Assembly: GCA_964246185.1 (NCBI GenBank) | Contig: CAXTPP010000013.1 | Span: 1 to 39,698 of the forward strand | Reading direction: 5' to 3' | From: LMUY01 sp964246185 | Lineage (GTDB): Bacteria; Pseudomonadota; Alphaproteobacteria; Acetobacterales; Acetobacteraceae | DNA: 39,698 bases | Part shown: positions 1 to 9,500 of the stretch, in pieces | How positions within the stretch are numbered: the first letter of the stretch is position 1 | Layout of the letters: every line of letters begins with the position of its first letter | Translations under genes and position numbers: made by a program | Notes under the pieces: model-generated | What the model saw: the letters and a program-made list of their open reading frames with translations, nothing else | Told to the model about the DNA's origin: nothing | The model's database searches: none

Positions 1-1
1 A

Positions 2-844
2 ATCACCGGCTGGAATGAATCGGAATCGCCGGCTGGTTTGCGTCGGAATACGCAGATGGCGGCCGGCCCGGCGCTGCTGCTGGGGATCGCCGCCGTGGTC
101 GTGCTGGCCATCGCGGCCAGCTACGGGCTGGGCCGGGCGCTCGGCCTGCCGCACCGCATGGCCGTGCTGGTGGCGTGCGGCAACTCGATCTGCGGCAACT
201 CGGCCATCGCCGCGGTGGCACCGGTGATCGGCGCGGATGGCGAGGACATCGCCGCCTCGATCGCCTTCACCGCCGTGCTGGGCGTCCTCGTCGTACTGCT
301 GCTGCCGCTGGCAGCGCCGCTGCTGTCGCTCACCGGGCTGCAATACGGCGTGCTGGCGGGGCTGACCGTCTATGCCGTGCCGCAGGTGCTGGCGGCCACC
401 GCGCCGCTCGGCATCGTGGCAGTCCACATGGGCACGCTGGTCAAGCTGGTGCGGGTGCTGATGCTCGGCCCGGTCGTGCTGGGGCTGACCCTGCTGACCC
501 GGCGCATGCGTGACGAGACGGACGAGCCCGCGTCCCGCCTGACCGCCGGCGACCGCCCGGCGCCGGGCCGCCTCGCCCTGCATAAGCTGGTTCCGTGGTT
601 CATTGTGGGCTTCCTCGGCCTTGCCGCGCTGCGGTCGGCCGGGTTCGTGCCGGCAGCCGTGCTGGCGCCGGCGGCGACCGTGGCCAACCTGCTCACCATC
701 GTGTCCATGGCGGCCCTCGGGCTGGGCACCGACCTCAAGGCCGTGGCCCGCGCCGGCGGCCGGGTGACGGCGGCGGTCACGCTCTCGCTGGTCTCGTTGG
801 CCGGCGTCAGCCTCGGGCTGATCTGGCTGCTCGGGGTCAGGTAG
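2..844 (+). CDS. YeiH-family putative sulfate exporter, C-terminal part (5' partial)
   Basis: This is an integral inner-membrane protein of the YeiH/UPF0324 family, whose members are annotated as putative sulfate exporters without firm substrate proof. The visible part has about eight hydrophobic segments. It also has the family signature around NSICGNSAIAAVAPVI (translated near 180-230), the hydrophilic GEDIA stretch after it, and a conserved C-terminal GLGTDLKAV segment. The frame is open to the window edge, so the gene begins upstream or at a TTG at 38. The first 18 codons do not look like the family and lie in short repeats. The stop overlaps the 3' end of the convergent LysR gene by 8 bases. 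YeiH genes often have a LysR-type neighbour, which fits this pairing. The family call is solid; the transported substrate is not known. Confidence 0.85.
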   Translation: MTGWNESESPAGLRRNTQMAAGPALLLGIAAVVVLAIAASYGLGRALGLPHRMAVLVACGNSICGNSAIAAVAPVIGADGEDIAASIAFTAVLGVLVVLLLPLAAPLLSLTGLQYGVLAGLTVYAVPQVLAATAPLGIVAVHMGTLVKLVRVLMLGPVVLGLTLLTRRMRDETDEPASRLTAGDRPAPGRLALHKLVPWFIVGFLGLAALRSAGFVPAAVLAPAATVANLLTIVSMAALGLGTDLKAVARAGGRVTAAVTLSLVSLAGVSLGLIWLLGVR

Positions 845-1718
845 CCTTCAGCAGCTGCAGCAGTGCCTCCCCTGCCCGGCTGCAGTAGCGCTGCGAGTGC
901 CGCAGGACGTGGAAGTCGCGCTCCGGCAGCTTGATCCGGACCTGGCGCAGCAGCCCCGCCTCCAGGCTGGGCGCAGCGACCGAGGCGGAGATCGCCGTGG
1001 CGCCCATGCCTGCCTCCACCGCCGCCCGCACCGCCTCGTTCGACGGCAGCTCGAGCGCCACGCGCAGGCCGGATGCAGGCATGCCCAGCCCGGCCAGCGC
1101 CTCTTCCAGCACCGAGCGGGTGCCGGAGCCGGCTTCCCGCAGCACCCAATCGCCCATCGCCAGCTCCGCCGCGGACAAGCCGGCCCGCCCGGCCCAGGGA
1201 TGGTCCGGGGCGACCACTACCACCAGCTGGTCCTTCGCCACGGGCTGGCTGGTCAGCGCCGGGTCGCTGACTGCGCCTTCGACGAAGCCCAGCTCGGCCA
1301 CCCCCTCGTGCACCGCGGCCGCGACCTGCGCCGTGTTGCCGATGCCGAGCCGGATGTCGATGCCGGGGTGCGCCCGGCGGAACGCGACCAGGTGGCGCGG
1401 CAGCCAGTAGCTTGCGATCGTCTGGCTTGCCTGCACCGCCAGCGTGCCGCGTTTCAGCCCGCCCAGCTCGGACAGCACCAGCTCCGCCGCGTCCGCGCGG
1501 GCCAGCACGGCGCGGGCTTCCACCAGGAACAAGCTGCCCGCCTCGGTGAGCGCGATGCCGCGGCCGGCGCGGTGGAACAGCTTGGCGCCGTGCCGCGCCT
1601 CCAGCGCCGCGATGGCCGCGCTGGCCGCCGATTGCGCCAGGTTCAGCGCCTCCGCCGCCCTGGTGACGTGCTGGCGCTCGGCGACGGCGACAAAGACCCG
1701 CAACTGTTCGAGCGTCAT
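837..1718 (-). CDS. LysR-family transcriptional regulator
   Basis: A typical LysR-type regulator of 293 residues. It has an N-terminal winged helix-turn-helix (MTLEQLRVFVAVAERQ, then AARAL-like AAEALNLAQSAASAAI, about residues 1-60), a linker helix, and a two-lobed periplasmic-binding-like effector domain from about residue 90. The start at 1718 gives the standard LysR N-terminus; an ATG four codons upstream (1730) is possible. It converges on the YeiH gene and shares 8 bases with its 3' end. Members next to yeiH resemble YeiE/CysB-type regulators, so control of the exporter is plausible but is not shown by the sequence. The effector is unknown. Confidence 0.9.
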   Translation of the reverse strand: MTLEQLRVFVAVAERQHVTRAAEALNLAQSAASAAIAALEARHGAKLFHRAGRGIALTEAGSLFLVEARAVLARADAAELVLSELGGLKRGTLAVQASQTIASYWLPRHLVAFRRAHPGIDIRLGIGNTAQVAAAVHEGVAELGFVEGAVSDPALTSQPVAKDQLVVVVAPDHPWAGRAGLSAAELAMGDWVLREAGSGTRSVLEEALAGLGMPASGLRVALELPSNEAVRAAVEAGMGATAISASVAAPSLEAGLLRQVRIKLPERDFHVLRHSQRYCSRAGEALLQLLKAT

Positions 1719-1814
1719 GCCCGCCACCATGCGGCCGTCTCAAGCCAAAGAGCCAGAACTGTTGAAAGAACCAGGTTGTTGACGGCGGCCGGGCGGTGAT
1801 GGAGCCTGTCGGGC

Positions 1815-1988
1815 ATGACCCTGCGCCCGCTCATTACCGCCCTCTGGGCCGCCCTTGCCCTCGTGGCCGCCCTTGCCGCCTGTTCCGGCAACGGCGTCGA
1901 TCTTCACGACAACCCAGGCCGTGGCGTGTCGAAGGACAACGGGCCGCTCACCACGCCGCCGGCGAACCTGGAGCGCGGCACGCCTTAG
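1815..1988 (+). CDS. small lipoprotein, 57 residues, function unknown
   Basis: A short ORF that begins with a charged N-terminus (MTLRPL), continues with a hydrophobic stretch (residues 6-20) and ends the signal in a clear lipobox LAAC with Cys23. The predicted mature part is only about 35 residues, polar and Pro/Gly/Asn-rich (SGNGVDLHDNPGRG and following). A weak GGAG lies 10 bases upstream of the ATG. It sits between the divergent LysR gene and the efflux operon, about 160 bases before mdtA, so it may be the first gene of that transcript or a separate unit. I do not recognise the mature sequence. The signal and lipobox make it more than a chance ORF. Confidence 0.6.
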   Translation: MTLRPLITALWAALALVAALAACSGNGVDLHDNPGRGVSKDNGPLTTPPANLERGTP

Positions 1989-2146
1989 CGGCCGTTTCCC
2001 TGGCGTCTTGGCAGGGTATCGGTCCGTGACAAACGGTGTCGCGCCATGAAAACACCATGGGTTGGGTTTGACTGGCGGACCCGGCGGTAGCAGGTGCATG
2101 AGCGGCTCGATGGCGCTCTTGGCGCCCTTGGCGGAGTTCCAACAGG

Positions 2147-3406
2147 ATGGACGATCAGCTCGACCTTCGGCCCGCACCGGTCCGGATCGATACCAAGCCA
2201 CCTGCCCCGCGCCGCCGCCGGGGGTGGGTGACCGGGGTCGGCAGCCTCGTGGTGATCGGCTTGGTCGCCTTCGTCGGCTGGCGCCTGTTCGGCCCCTCTG
2301 CGACCCAACGCACGGCGCGGCCCGGCGGCGGCCCGCCGCAGACCGTGGGCGTGGCCACGATCGCCACCGGGGACCTGGACGTGGTGCTGACCGGCCTGGG
2401 CGCGGTGACGCCGCTCGCCACCGTGACGGTGGTGACGCAGATCAACGGGCAGCTGACGCAGGTGGCCTTCACCGAGGGGCAGATCGTCCATAAGGGCGAC
2501 TTCCTGGCCCAGATCGATCCCCGGCCCTACCAGGTGGCGCTCGAACAGGCCCAGGGCACCCTCACGCGCGACCAGGGATTGCTGGCGCAGGCCAAGGCGG
2601 ACAACGCGCGCTACCAGGTGCTGAGCAAGCAGGACAGCATCGCACGCCAGCAGGTCGAGGACCAGGTGTACCTCATCAAGCAGTACGAGGGCACCGTGCT
2701 CGCCGACCAGGGCACGGTCGACAGCGCCAAGCTGAACCTCGTCTACTGCCACATCACCTCGCCGATGGATGGCCGGGTGGGCATCCGGCTGGTCGATCCG
2801 GGCAACTACGTCCAGACCAGCAACACCGCCGGGCTGTTCGTGCTGACCCAGCTGCAGCCGATATCGGTGCTGTTCACCCTGCCGGAGGACAACGTGGCCG
2901 AGGTGCAGGCGCAGATGGCCGGCGGGACGCTGCCGGTGATGGCGTACGACCGCACCAACACCAGGCTGATCGCCACCGGCACGCTGGCGACCACGGACAA
3001 CCAAATCGACAACACCACCGGCACCGTGAAGCTGCGGGCGATGTTCGACAACGCGGACAACGCGCTGTTCCCCCAGGCCTTCGTGAACGCGCGGCTGCAG
3101 GTGCGCACGGTCAAGGCGGCCGTCGTGGCGCCGCAGGCCGCGGTGCAGCAGGGCGCCCCGGGAAACTTCGTCTACCTGGTCAAGCCGGACGGCACGGTGG
3201 CCGTGCAGGTGGTCAAGCTCGGCGTCACGCAGGGCGACCGGGTGCAGGTCGCCGAGGGGCTGCACCCGGGCGACAAGGTGGTGACCGACGGCCTGGACCG
3301 GCTGCGGGACGGCGCCAAGATCATTATTGCCGGGCAGAACGCGGGCGGGCAGGCTAAGCCGGGCGTCAAGCCGGAAGCCAAGCCGAGGGCTACCCTGGGG
3401 GAATGA
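2147..3406 (+). CDS. mdtA: RND efflux membrane fusion protein (MdtA/HlyD family)
   Basis: The periplasmic adaptor of a resistance-nodulation-division efflux pump, linking inner-membrane permease and outer-membrane channel. It has 419 residues with an Arg-rich N-terminus, one membrane anchor at about residues 26-48 (GWVTGVGSLVVIGLVAFVGW), and no lipobox. Next come the first half of the lipoyl-like barrel-sandwich (GQLTQVAFTEGQIVHKGDFL), an alpha-hairpin (about 125-190), the second lipoyl half (ITSPMDGRVGIRLVDPGNYV), a beta-barrel and a membrane-proximal domain. The C-terminal tail is Lys/Pro/Gly-rich. A GGAG lies about 11 bases upstream. Its stop overlaps the start of mdtB (ATGA), so the four pump genes are translationally coupled. 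MdtA-type by sequence and by its pairing with two different permeases. Confidence 0.93.
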   Translation: MDDQLDLRPAPVRIDTKPPAPRRRRGWVTGVGSLVVIGLVAFVGWRLFGPSATQRTARPGGGPPQTVGVATIATGDLDVVLTGLGAVTPLATVTVVTQINGQLTQVAFTEGQIVHKGDFLAQIDPRPYQVALEQAQGTLTRDQGLLAQAKADNARYQVLSKQDSIARQQVEDQVYLIKQYEGTVLADQGTVDSAKLNLVYCHITSPMDGRVGIRLVDPGNYVQTSNTAGLFVLTQLQPISVLFTLPEDNVAEVQAQMAGGTLPVMAYDRTNTRLIATGTLATTDNQIDNTTGTVKLRAMFDNADNALFPQAFVNARLQVRTVKAAVVAPQAAVQQGAPGNFVYLVKPDGTVAVQVVKLGVTQGDRVQVAEGLHPGDKVVTDGLDRLRDGAKIIIAGQNAGGQAKPGVKPEAKPRATLGE

Positions 3407-6400
3407 GCCCCTCCCGCATCTTCATCCTGCGCCCGGTCGGCACCACGCTGCTGATGGCGGCGATCCTGCTGGTCGGCGTCATCGGCTACCAGTTCCTGCC
3501 GATCTCCGCCCTGCCGGAGGTCGATTACCCGACGATCCAGGTGCAGACCTTCTTTCCCGGCGCCAGCCCGGAGGTGATGACCACGTCCGTCACCGCGCCG
3601 CTGGAGCGTCAGTTCGGCCAGATGCCGGGCCTCGGGCAGATGTCGAGCATCTCCTCCGGCGGCGCGTCCGTCATCACGCTGCAGTTCGTGCTCAGCCTGA
3701 AGCTGGACGTGGCGGAGCAGGAGGTGCAGGCGGCGATCAACGCGGCCACCAACCTGCTGCCGTCCGACCTGCCCGCGCCGCCGATCTACAACAAGGTCAA
3801 CCCGGCGGACGCGCCCATCCTGACCTTGGCGCTCACCAGCAGGACGGTGCCGCTGACGCAGATCGAGGATCTGGCGGACGTGCGGCTGGCGCAGAAGATC
3901 AGCCAGCAGGCCGGCGTCGGCCTGGTCTCGATCAGCGGCGGCAACCGCCCGGCGGTGCGCGTCGTGGTGAACCCGCGCGCCTTGTCAGCCTACGGCCTGG
4001 CGATCGACGACGTGCGGACCATCATCGGCACGCAGAACCTCGACACCCCCAAAGGCAGCTTCGACGGCCCGGCGCAGAGCACCACCATCAACGACAACGA
4101 CCAGCTGACCAGCGCCGCGGGCTACCAGGACCTCATCATCGCCTACAGGAACGGCCGCCCGGTGAAGCTCGGCGACGTGGCGAGCGTGGTGAACGGGGCG
4201 GAGAACAACCAGCTGGCAGCCTGGGCCAACCGCACCCCGGCGGTGATCCTCAACGTGCAGCGCCAGCCCGGCTCCAACGTCATCGCGGTGGTGGACGGCA
4301 TCAAGAGGCTGCTGCCCCGGCTGCAAGCGGCGATGCCGGCCGCGATCGACGTGGCCGTGCTCAGCGACCGCACCACCACCATCCGCGCCTCGGTGGCCGA
4401 CGTGGAGTTCGAGCTGGGGCTGGCGGTGGCGCTTGTCGTGCTGGTGATCTTCCTGTTCCTGCGCAACCTGCCCGCGACGCTGATCCCGTCGCTGTCGGTG
4501 CCGCTGTCGCTCGTCGGCACGCTCGCCGCCATGTACCTGCTCGGGTTCAGCCTGGACAATCTCTCGCTGATGGCGCTGACCATCTCCACCGGCTTCGTGG
4601 TCGATGACGCCATCGTCATGATCGAGAACATCTCCCGCCACGTGGAGGACGGGGACTCGCCGCTGGAGGCCGCGCTGCGCGGGTCGGAGGAGATCGGCTT
4701 CACCATCATCTCGCTCACGGTGTCGCTGATCGCGGTGCTGATCCCGCTGCTGTTCATGGGCGACGTGGTGGGCCGGCTGTTCAACGAGTTCGCGGTCACG
4801 CTGTCGGTCACCATCGTGCTGTCCGCCGTGGTGTCGCTGACGCTGGTGCCGATGCTGTGCGCGCTGCTGGTGAAGCATCGCCCGGCCGAGACGCGCAACC
4901 GGCTGGACCTGGCCGCCGAGCGCTGGTTCGACCGGCTGGTGGCGGGCTACGGAGGCTGGCTGCGCTGGGTGCTGGACCACCAGGGACTGACCTTGCTGGT
5001 CGCGGCGCTCACCTTCGCCGCCACGGCGGGCCTCACCGTCGCCATCCCCAAGGGCTTCTTCCCCGTGCAGGACACGGCCGCCATCCAGGGCATCTCGCAA
5101 GCCGCGCAGGACACCTCGTTCGCCGCCATGGCCACGCACCAGCAGCAGTTGGCAGACGCCATCCTGCAGGACCCGGCGGTGGACAGCCTGTCCTCCTTCA
5201 TCGGCGTGGACGGCGCCAACACGACGCTGAACGCCGGGCGCTTCCTCATCAACCTCAAGCCGAAGGACCGGCGCGCGCTGGGCGTGGCAGGCGTCATCGC
5301 ACGGCTGCAGGACGAAATCCGCAGCGTTCCCGGCATCGGCCTGTCGATGCAGCCGGTGCAGGACCTGACCGTGGACTCCACCGTGAGCCGCGCGCAGTAT
5401 CACTTCTTCCTGGAGAACCCGGACGCGTCGCTGTTCACCGAATGGGTGCCGAAGCTGGTGGCGCGGCTGGCGGAGACGCCCGCCTTCGCCGCCGTCACCA
5501 GCGACCTGAACACGGACGGGCGGGCGGTGGACATGGTGGTGGACCGCGCCACCGCCTCGCGCTTCGGCATCACGCCGGCCACCATCGACAACGCGCTGTA
5601 CGACGCGTTCGGCCAGCGCATCGTCTCGACGCTGTACACCCAGTCCAACCAATACCGCGTCATCCTGCAAGCCGACGTCTCCGACCAGAAAAGCCTGCAG
5701 CAGGCGCTGAACGGCCTGTACCTGCCCTCCGCCACGGCCACCACCGGGCAGGTGCCGCTCGCGGCCATGGTCCGCGTGTCCACCCGCAGCGGCCCGCTGC
5801 AGATCGAGCACCTCGGCCAGTTCCCCTCCGTGTCGGTGTCGTTCAACCTGGCGCCCGGCGCGTCGCTGGACGTGGCGGCGGCGGCGATCGGGGAGGCGGA
5901 GCGCGGCATCGGCCTGCCCGGCAGCTTCACCACGGCGTACCAGGGCGCGCTGCAGGCGTTCCAGTCCTCGCTCGGCAACGAGCTGCTGCTGGTGCTGGCG
6001 GCGCTGGTCGCGGTCTATGTCGTGCTGGGCGTGCTGTACGAGAGCTTCATCCACCCGCTCACCATCCTGTCCACCCTGCCCTCCGCCGGCGTGGGCGCGC
6101 TGATCGCGCTGGACCTGACCGGGCACGACCTCGACATCATCGCGGTCATCGGCGTCATCCTGCTGATCGGCATCGTGAAGAAGAACGCGATCATGATGAT
6201 CGACTTCGCGCTGGCCGCCGAGCGCACCGAGGGCAAGCCGCCGCGCGAGGCGATCTACCAAGCTTGCCTGCTGCGCTTCCGCCCCATCCTGATGACCACC
6301 ATGGCCGCCCTGCTCGGCGCGCTGCCGCTCATGCTGGGCGCCGGCTCCGGCTCGGAGCTGCGGCAGCCGCTGGGCATCGCCATCGTCGGCGGCCTGCTGG

Positions 6401-6525
6401 CCAGCCAGGTGCTGACGCTGTTCACCACGCCGGTGATCTACCTCATGTTCGACCGGCTGGCCGTGCGCCTGACCGGCAGCGGTGCCAACCGCCTCGCGGG
6501 CGATGCGGGCGTGCCGGCGGAGTGA
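3403..6525 (+). CDS. mdtB: RND multidrug efflux permease, first subunit (MdtB)
   Basis: A 1040-residue HAE1-type RND permease that exports substrates using the proton gradient. It shows the N-terminal transmembrane helix (FILRPVGTTLLMAAILLVGV), two large periplasmic porter regions, and twelve membrane helices. Proton-relay residues are present: Asp401-Asp402 in TGFVVDDAIVMIEN (helix 4), and Lys926-Lys927 in GIVKKNAIMMIDFA (helix 10). The length is normal for MdtB. The start overlaps the mdtA stop by ATGA, and the stop overlaps the GTG of mdtC. Two non-identical permeases in tandem are characteristic of MdtBC-type heterotrimeric pumps. No BaeSR-like two-component genes lie beside the operon. 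Confidence 0.93.
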   Translation: MSPSRIFILRPVGTTLLMAAILLVGVIGYQFLPISALPEVDYPTIQVQTFFPGASPEVMTTSVTAPLERQFGQMPGLGQMSSISSGGASVITLQFVLSLKLDVAEQEVQAAINAATNLLPSDLPAPPIYNKVNPADAPILTLALTSRTVPLTQIEDLADVRLAQKISQQAGVGLVSISGGNRPAVRVVVNPRALSAYGLAIDDVRTIIGTQNLDTPKGSFDGPAQSTTINDNDQLTSAAGYQDLIIAYRNGRPVKLGDVASVVNGAENNQLAAWANRTPAVILNVQRQPGSNVIAVVDGIKRLLPRLQAAMPAAIDVAVLSDRTTTIRASVADVEFELGLAVALVVLVIFLFLRNLPATLIPSLSVPLSLVGTLAAMYLLGFSLDNLSLMALTISTGFVVDDAIVMIENISRHVEDGDSPLEAALRGSEEIGFTIISLTVSLIAVLIPLLFMGDVVGRLFNEFAVTLSVTIVLSAVVSLTLVPMLCALLVKHRPAETRNRLDLAAERWFDRLVAGYGGWLRWVLDHQGLTLLVAALTFAATAGLTVAIPKGFFPVQDTAAIQGISQAAQDTSFAAMATHQQQLADAILQDPAVDSLSSFIGVDGANTTLNAGRFLINLKPKDRRALGVAGVIARLQDEIRSVPGIGLSMQPVQDLTVDSTVSRAQYHFFLENPDASLFTEWVPKLVARLAETPAFAAVTSDLNTDGRAVDMVVDRATASRFGITPATIDNALYDAFGQRIVSTLYTQSNQYRVILQADVSDQKSLQQALNGLYLPSATATTGQVPLAAMVRVSTRSGPLQIEHLGQFPSVSVSFNLAPGASLDVAAAAIGEAERGIGLPGSFTTAYQGALQAFQSSLGNELLLVLAALVAVYVVLGVLYESFIHPLTILSTLPSAGVGALIALDLTGHDLDIIAVIGVILLIGIVKKNAIMMIDFALAAERTEGKPPREAIYQACLLRFRPILMTTMAALLGALPLMLGAGSGSELRQPLGIAIVGGLLASQVLTLFTTPVIYLMFDRLAVRLTGSGANRLAGDAGVPAE

Positions 6526-9500
6526 ACATCTCCGCCCCGTTCATCAACCGGCCGATCGCCACCACGCTGCTGACCCTGGCCATCCTGGCGGCCGGCGCGC
6601 TGGCCTACTTCCAGCTGCCGGTGGCATCCCTGCCGGCGGTGGACTTCCCCACCATCTCGGTGCAGGCGCAGCTGCCGGGCGCCGACCCGGAGACGGTCGC
6701 CACCAGCCTGGCCAGCCCGCTCGAACGCCACCTCGGCCAGATCGCCGACGTGACGGAGATGACCTCGCAAAGCCAGGTGGGCCAGGCGCGCATCAACCTG
6801 CAGTTCGGCCTCAACCGCAATATCAACGGCGCGGCGCGGGACGTGCAGGCGGCCATCAACGCGGCGCGGGCGGACCTGCCGACCAACCTGCTGTCCAACC
6901 CGATCTACCGCAAGGTGAACCCGGCCGACTCCCCCATCCTGATCGTCTCGCTCACCTCCAGCACGCTCACCCGCGGGCAGATCTACGACGCCGCCAGCAA
7001 CGTGCTGCAGCAGCAGCTCTCGCAGGTGCCGGGCGTGGGCCAGGTATTCCTCAACGGCTCCGCCCTGCCCGCCGTCCGGGTCGAGCTGCAGCCCCAGGCG
7101 CTGTTCAAATACGGCATCGGCCTGGAGGACGTGCGCGCCAGCCTGGCCTCCGCCAACGCCAACAGCCCCAAGGGGATCGTGGAGCTGGGACCGCAACGGC
7201 TGCAGATCTACACCAACGACCAGGCGGGCCACGCCGCCGACTACCGCCCGCTGATCATCGCCTACCGCAACGGCGCCGCCGTCCACCTGACCGACCTGGC
7301 CACGGTGGAAGACAGCGTGCAGGACTTGCGCAACCTTGGCCTGGCGGACGGCAAGCCTGCCGTGCTGGTCATCGTGTTCAAGGAACCCGGCGCCAACGTC
7401 GTCCAGACGGTGGACGCCATTAAGGCGATGGTGCCGACGCTCGTCGCCACCCTGCCCCGCGGCATCGACCTGCACATCGCCTCCGACCGCACCATCACCA
7501 TCCGCGCCTCCCTGGCCGACACGGAGGCGACGCTGCTGGTCGCCGTGGCGCTGGTCACGCTGGTGGTGTGGGTGTTCCTGCGCAACGCCAGCGCCACGCT
7601 GATCCCGATGGTGGCGGTGCCGGTCAGCGTCATCGGCACGTTCGGCGCGATGTACCTGCTGGGGTTCAGCCTGGACAACCTTTCGCTGATGGCGCTCACC
7701 ATCTCCACCGGGTTCGTGGTGGACGACGCCATCGTGGTGCTGGAGAACATCTCCCGCCACATGGAGGACGGCATGCCCCGCCGCCAGGCCGCCCTGCAAG
7801 GCGCCAGCGAGGTCGGGTTCACCATCGTCTCCATCACCCTCTCGCTGATCGCGGTGTTCTTGCCGATCCTGCTGATGGGCGGCATCGTCGGCCGGCTGTT
7901 CCGCGAGTTCGCGGTTACGCTCTCGCTGGCGATCCTGGTCTCGCTGGTGGTCTCGCTCACCACCACGCCCATGCTGTGCGCGCTGTTCCTGCGGCCGGGC
8001 AAGCCGCCCGCGGGATACCCGAGGCAGCGCCGCAGCTTCGGCCAGCGCGCGCAGGAGCTTTACGGCCGCACCCTGGCCTGGACGCTGCAGCATAACCTGC
8101 TGGTGCTTGCCGTGCTGCTGGCGACGGTGGCGCTGAACGTCATGCTCATCGTCGCCATCCCCAAGGGCTTCTTCCCCACCCAGGACACGGGGCTGCTGAT
8201 CGGCAGCCTGCAGGCGGACCAGAGCATCTCGTTCCAGGCGATGAGCCGGAAGCTCACGCAGATGATGTCCATCGTGCAGCGTGACCCGGCGGTGGGCAGC
8301 GTCATCGGCTTCACCGGGGCGGGCGGCGGCGGCGCTGCCTCCCAGACCAACACCGGCAGCGTGTTCGTGACCCTCAAGGACAAAGGCGAGCGCGACAGCC
8401 TCGACGTGGTGACGACCCGGATGCGGCGCGCGCTGGCCAGCGTGCCGGGCGGCCGGCTGATCCTGGTGCCGGCGCAGGACATCCGCGTCGGCGGGCGGCA
8501 GGCCAACGCCGCCTACCAGTACACGCTGCAAGGCGACAGCACGGCCGAGGTGTTCGAGTTCGCACCCAAGCTGCTGGCGGCGCTGCAGCGCGACCCGGCG
8601 CTGACGGACGTGAACTCCGACCAGCAGGAGGCCGGCCTGGAGTCGCAGATAACGATCGACCGTCCGACCGCGGCCCGCCTCGGCCTCACCACCCAGCAGA
8701 TCGACAACACGCTGTACGACGCATTCGGCCAGCGCTCGGTCTCGACGATCTACAATCCGCTCAACCAGTACCACGTGGTGATGGAGGTGGCGCCCGAGTA
8801 CTGGCAGAACCCAGACATCCTGCAGCAGGTCTGGGTCAGCACCTCCGGCGGCACGCCGACCGGCACCGCCGCCACCAACGCGCCGTCCGGGACCGTCAAG
8901 GGCGCCAAGGCGGCCGCGGCCACGGCCAACGGCATCAATAACTCGGAACGCAACGCGGCGCAGAACGCGCTGGCCGCCAGCGGCAGCAGCACCGCCTCAT
9001 CCGGGGCCGCGGTCAGCACCGGGCAGGAGACGATGGTGCCGCTCTCGGCGGTGGCGCGCTTCTCGCACGGGCACACGGCGCTGTCGGTCAACCACCAGAG
9101 CCAGTTCGTGGCGGCCACCATCTCGTTCAACCTCGCGCCGGGCCGCTCGCTGTCGGACGCGCAGGCCGCCATCGCCAGGGCGGTGGCGGATTTGCACCTG
9201 CCCGGGGACCTCACGGGCGGCTTCGCCGGCACGGCGCAGGTGTTCCAGCAGTCGCTGGACAGCGAAGGCGTGCTGGTCGCGGCTGCGCTGCTGGCCGTGT
9301 ACATCGTGCTGGGCGTGCTGTACGAAAGCTTCGTCCACCCGGTCACCATCCTGTCCACCATACCCTCGGCCAGCGTCGGCGCGGTGGTAGCGCTGATGCT
9401 GCTGAACACCGAGTTCTCCATCATCGCGGTGATCGGCGTCATCCTGCTGATCGGCATTGTCAAGAAGAACGCCATCCTGATGATCGACTTCGCGCTCCAC

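Noticed and set aside
370..1743. Long minus-strand frame in a different phase across the LysR gene.
   Set aside because: Gly/Arg/Ala-rich shadow; the LysR frame has clear helix-turn-helix and effector-domain features.
3985..6261. A very long open frame of over 700 codons on the minus strand opposite mdtB, and another opposite mdtC (6438-8774).
   Set aside because: Both are His/Arg/Gln/Val-rich antisense translations of GC-rich RND genes with no domain similarity; the plus-strand frames are unmistakable permeases.
4857..6521. In-frame upstream extension of mdtC lacking stops.
   Set aside because: It lies wholly inside mdtB in another frame and reads as Arg/Gly/Ala-rich sequence. The GTG at 6522 gives the conserved N-terminus and overlaps the mdtB stop.
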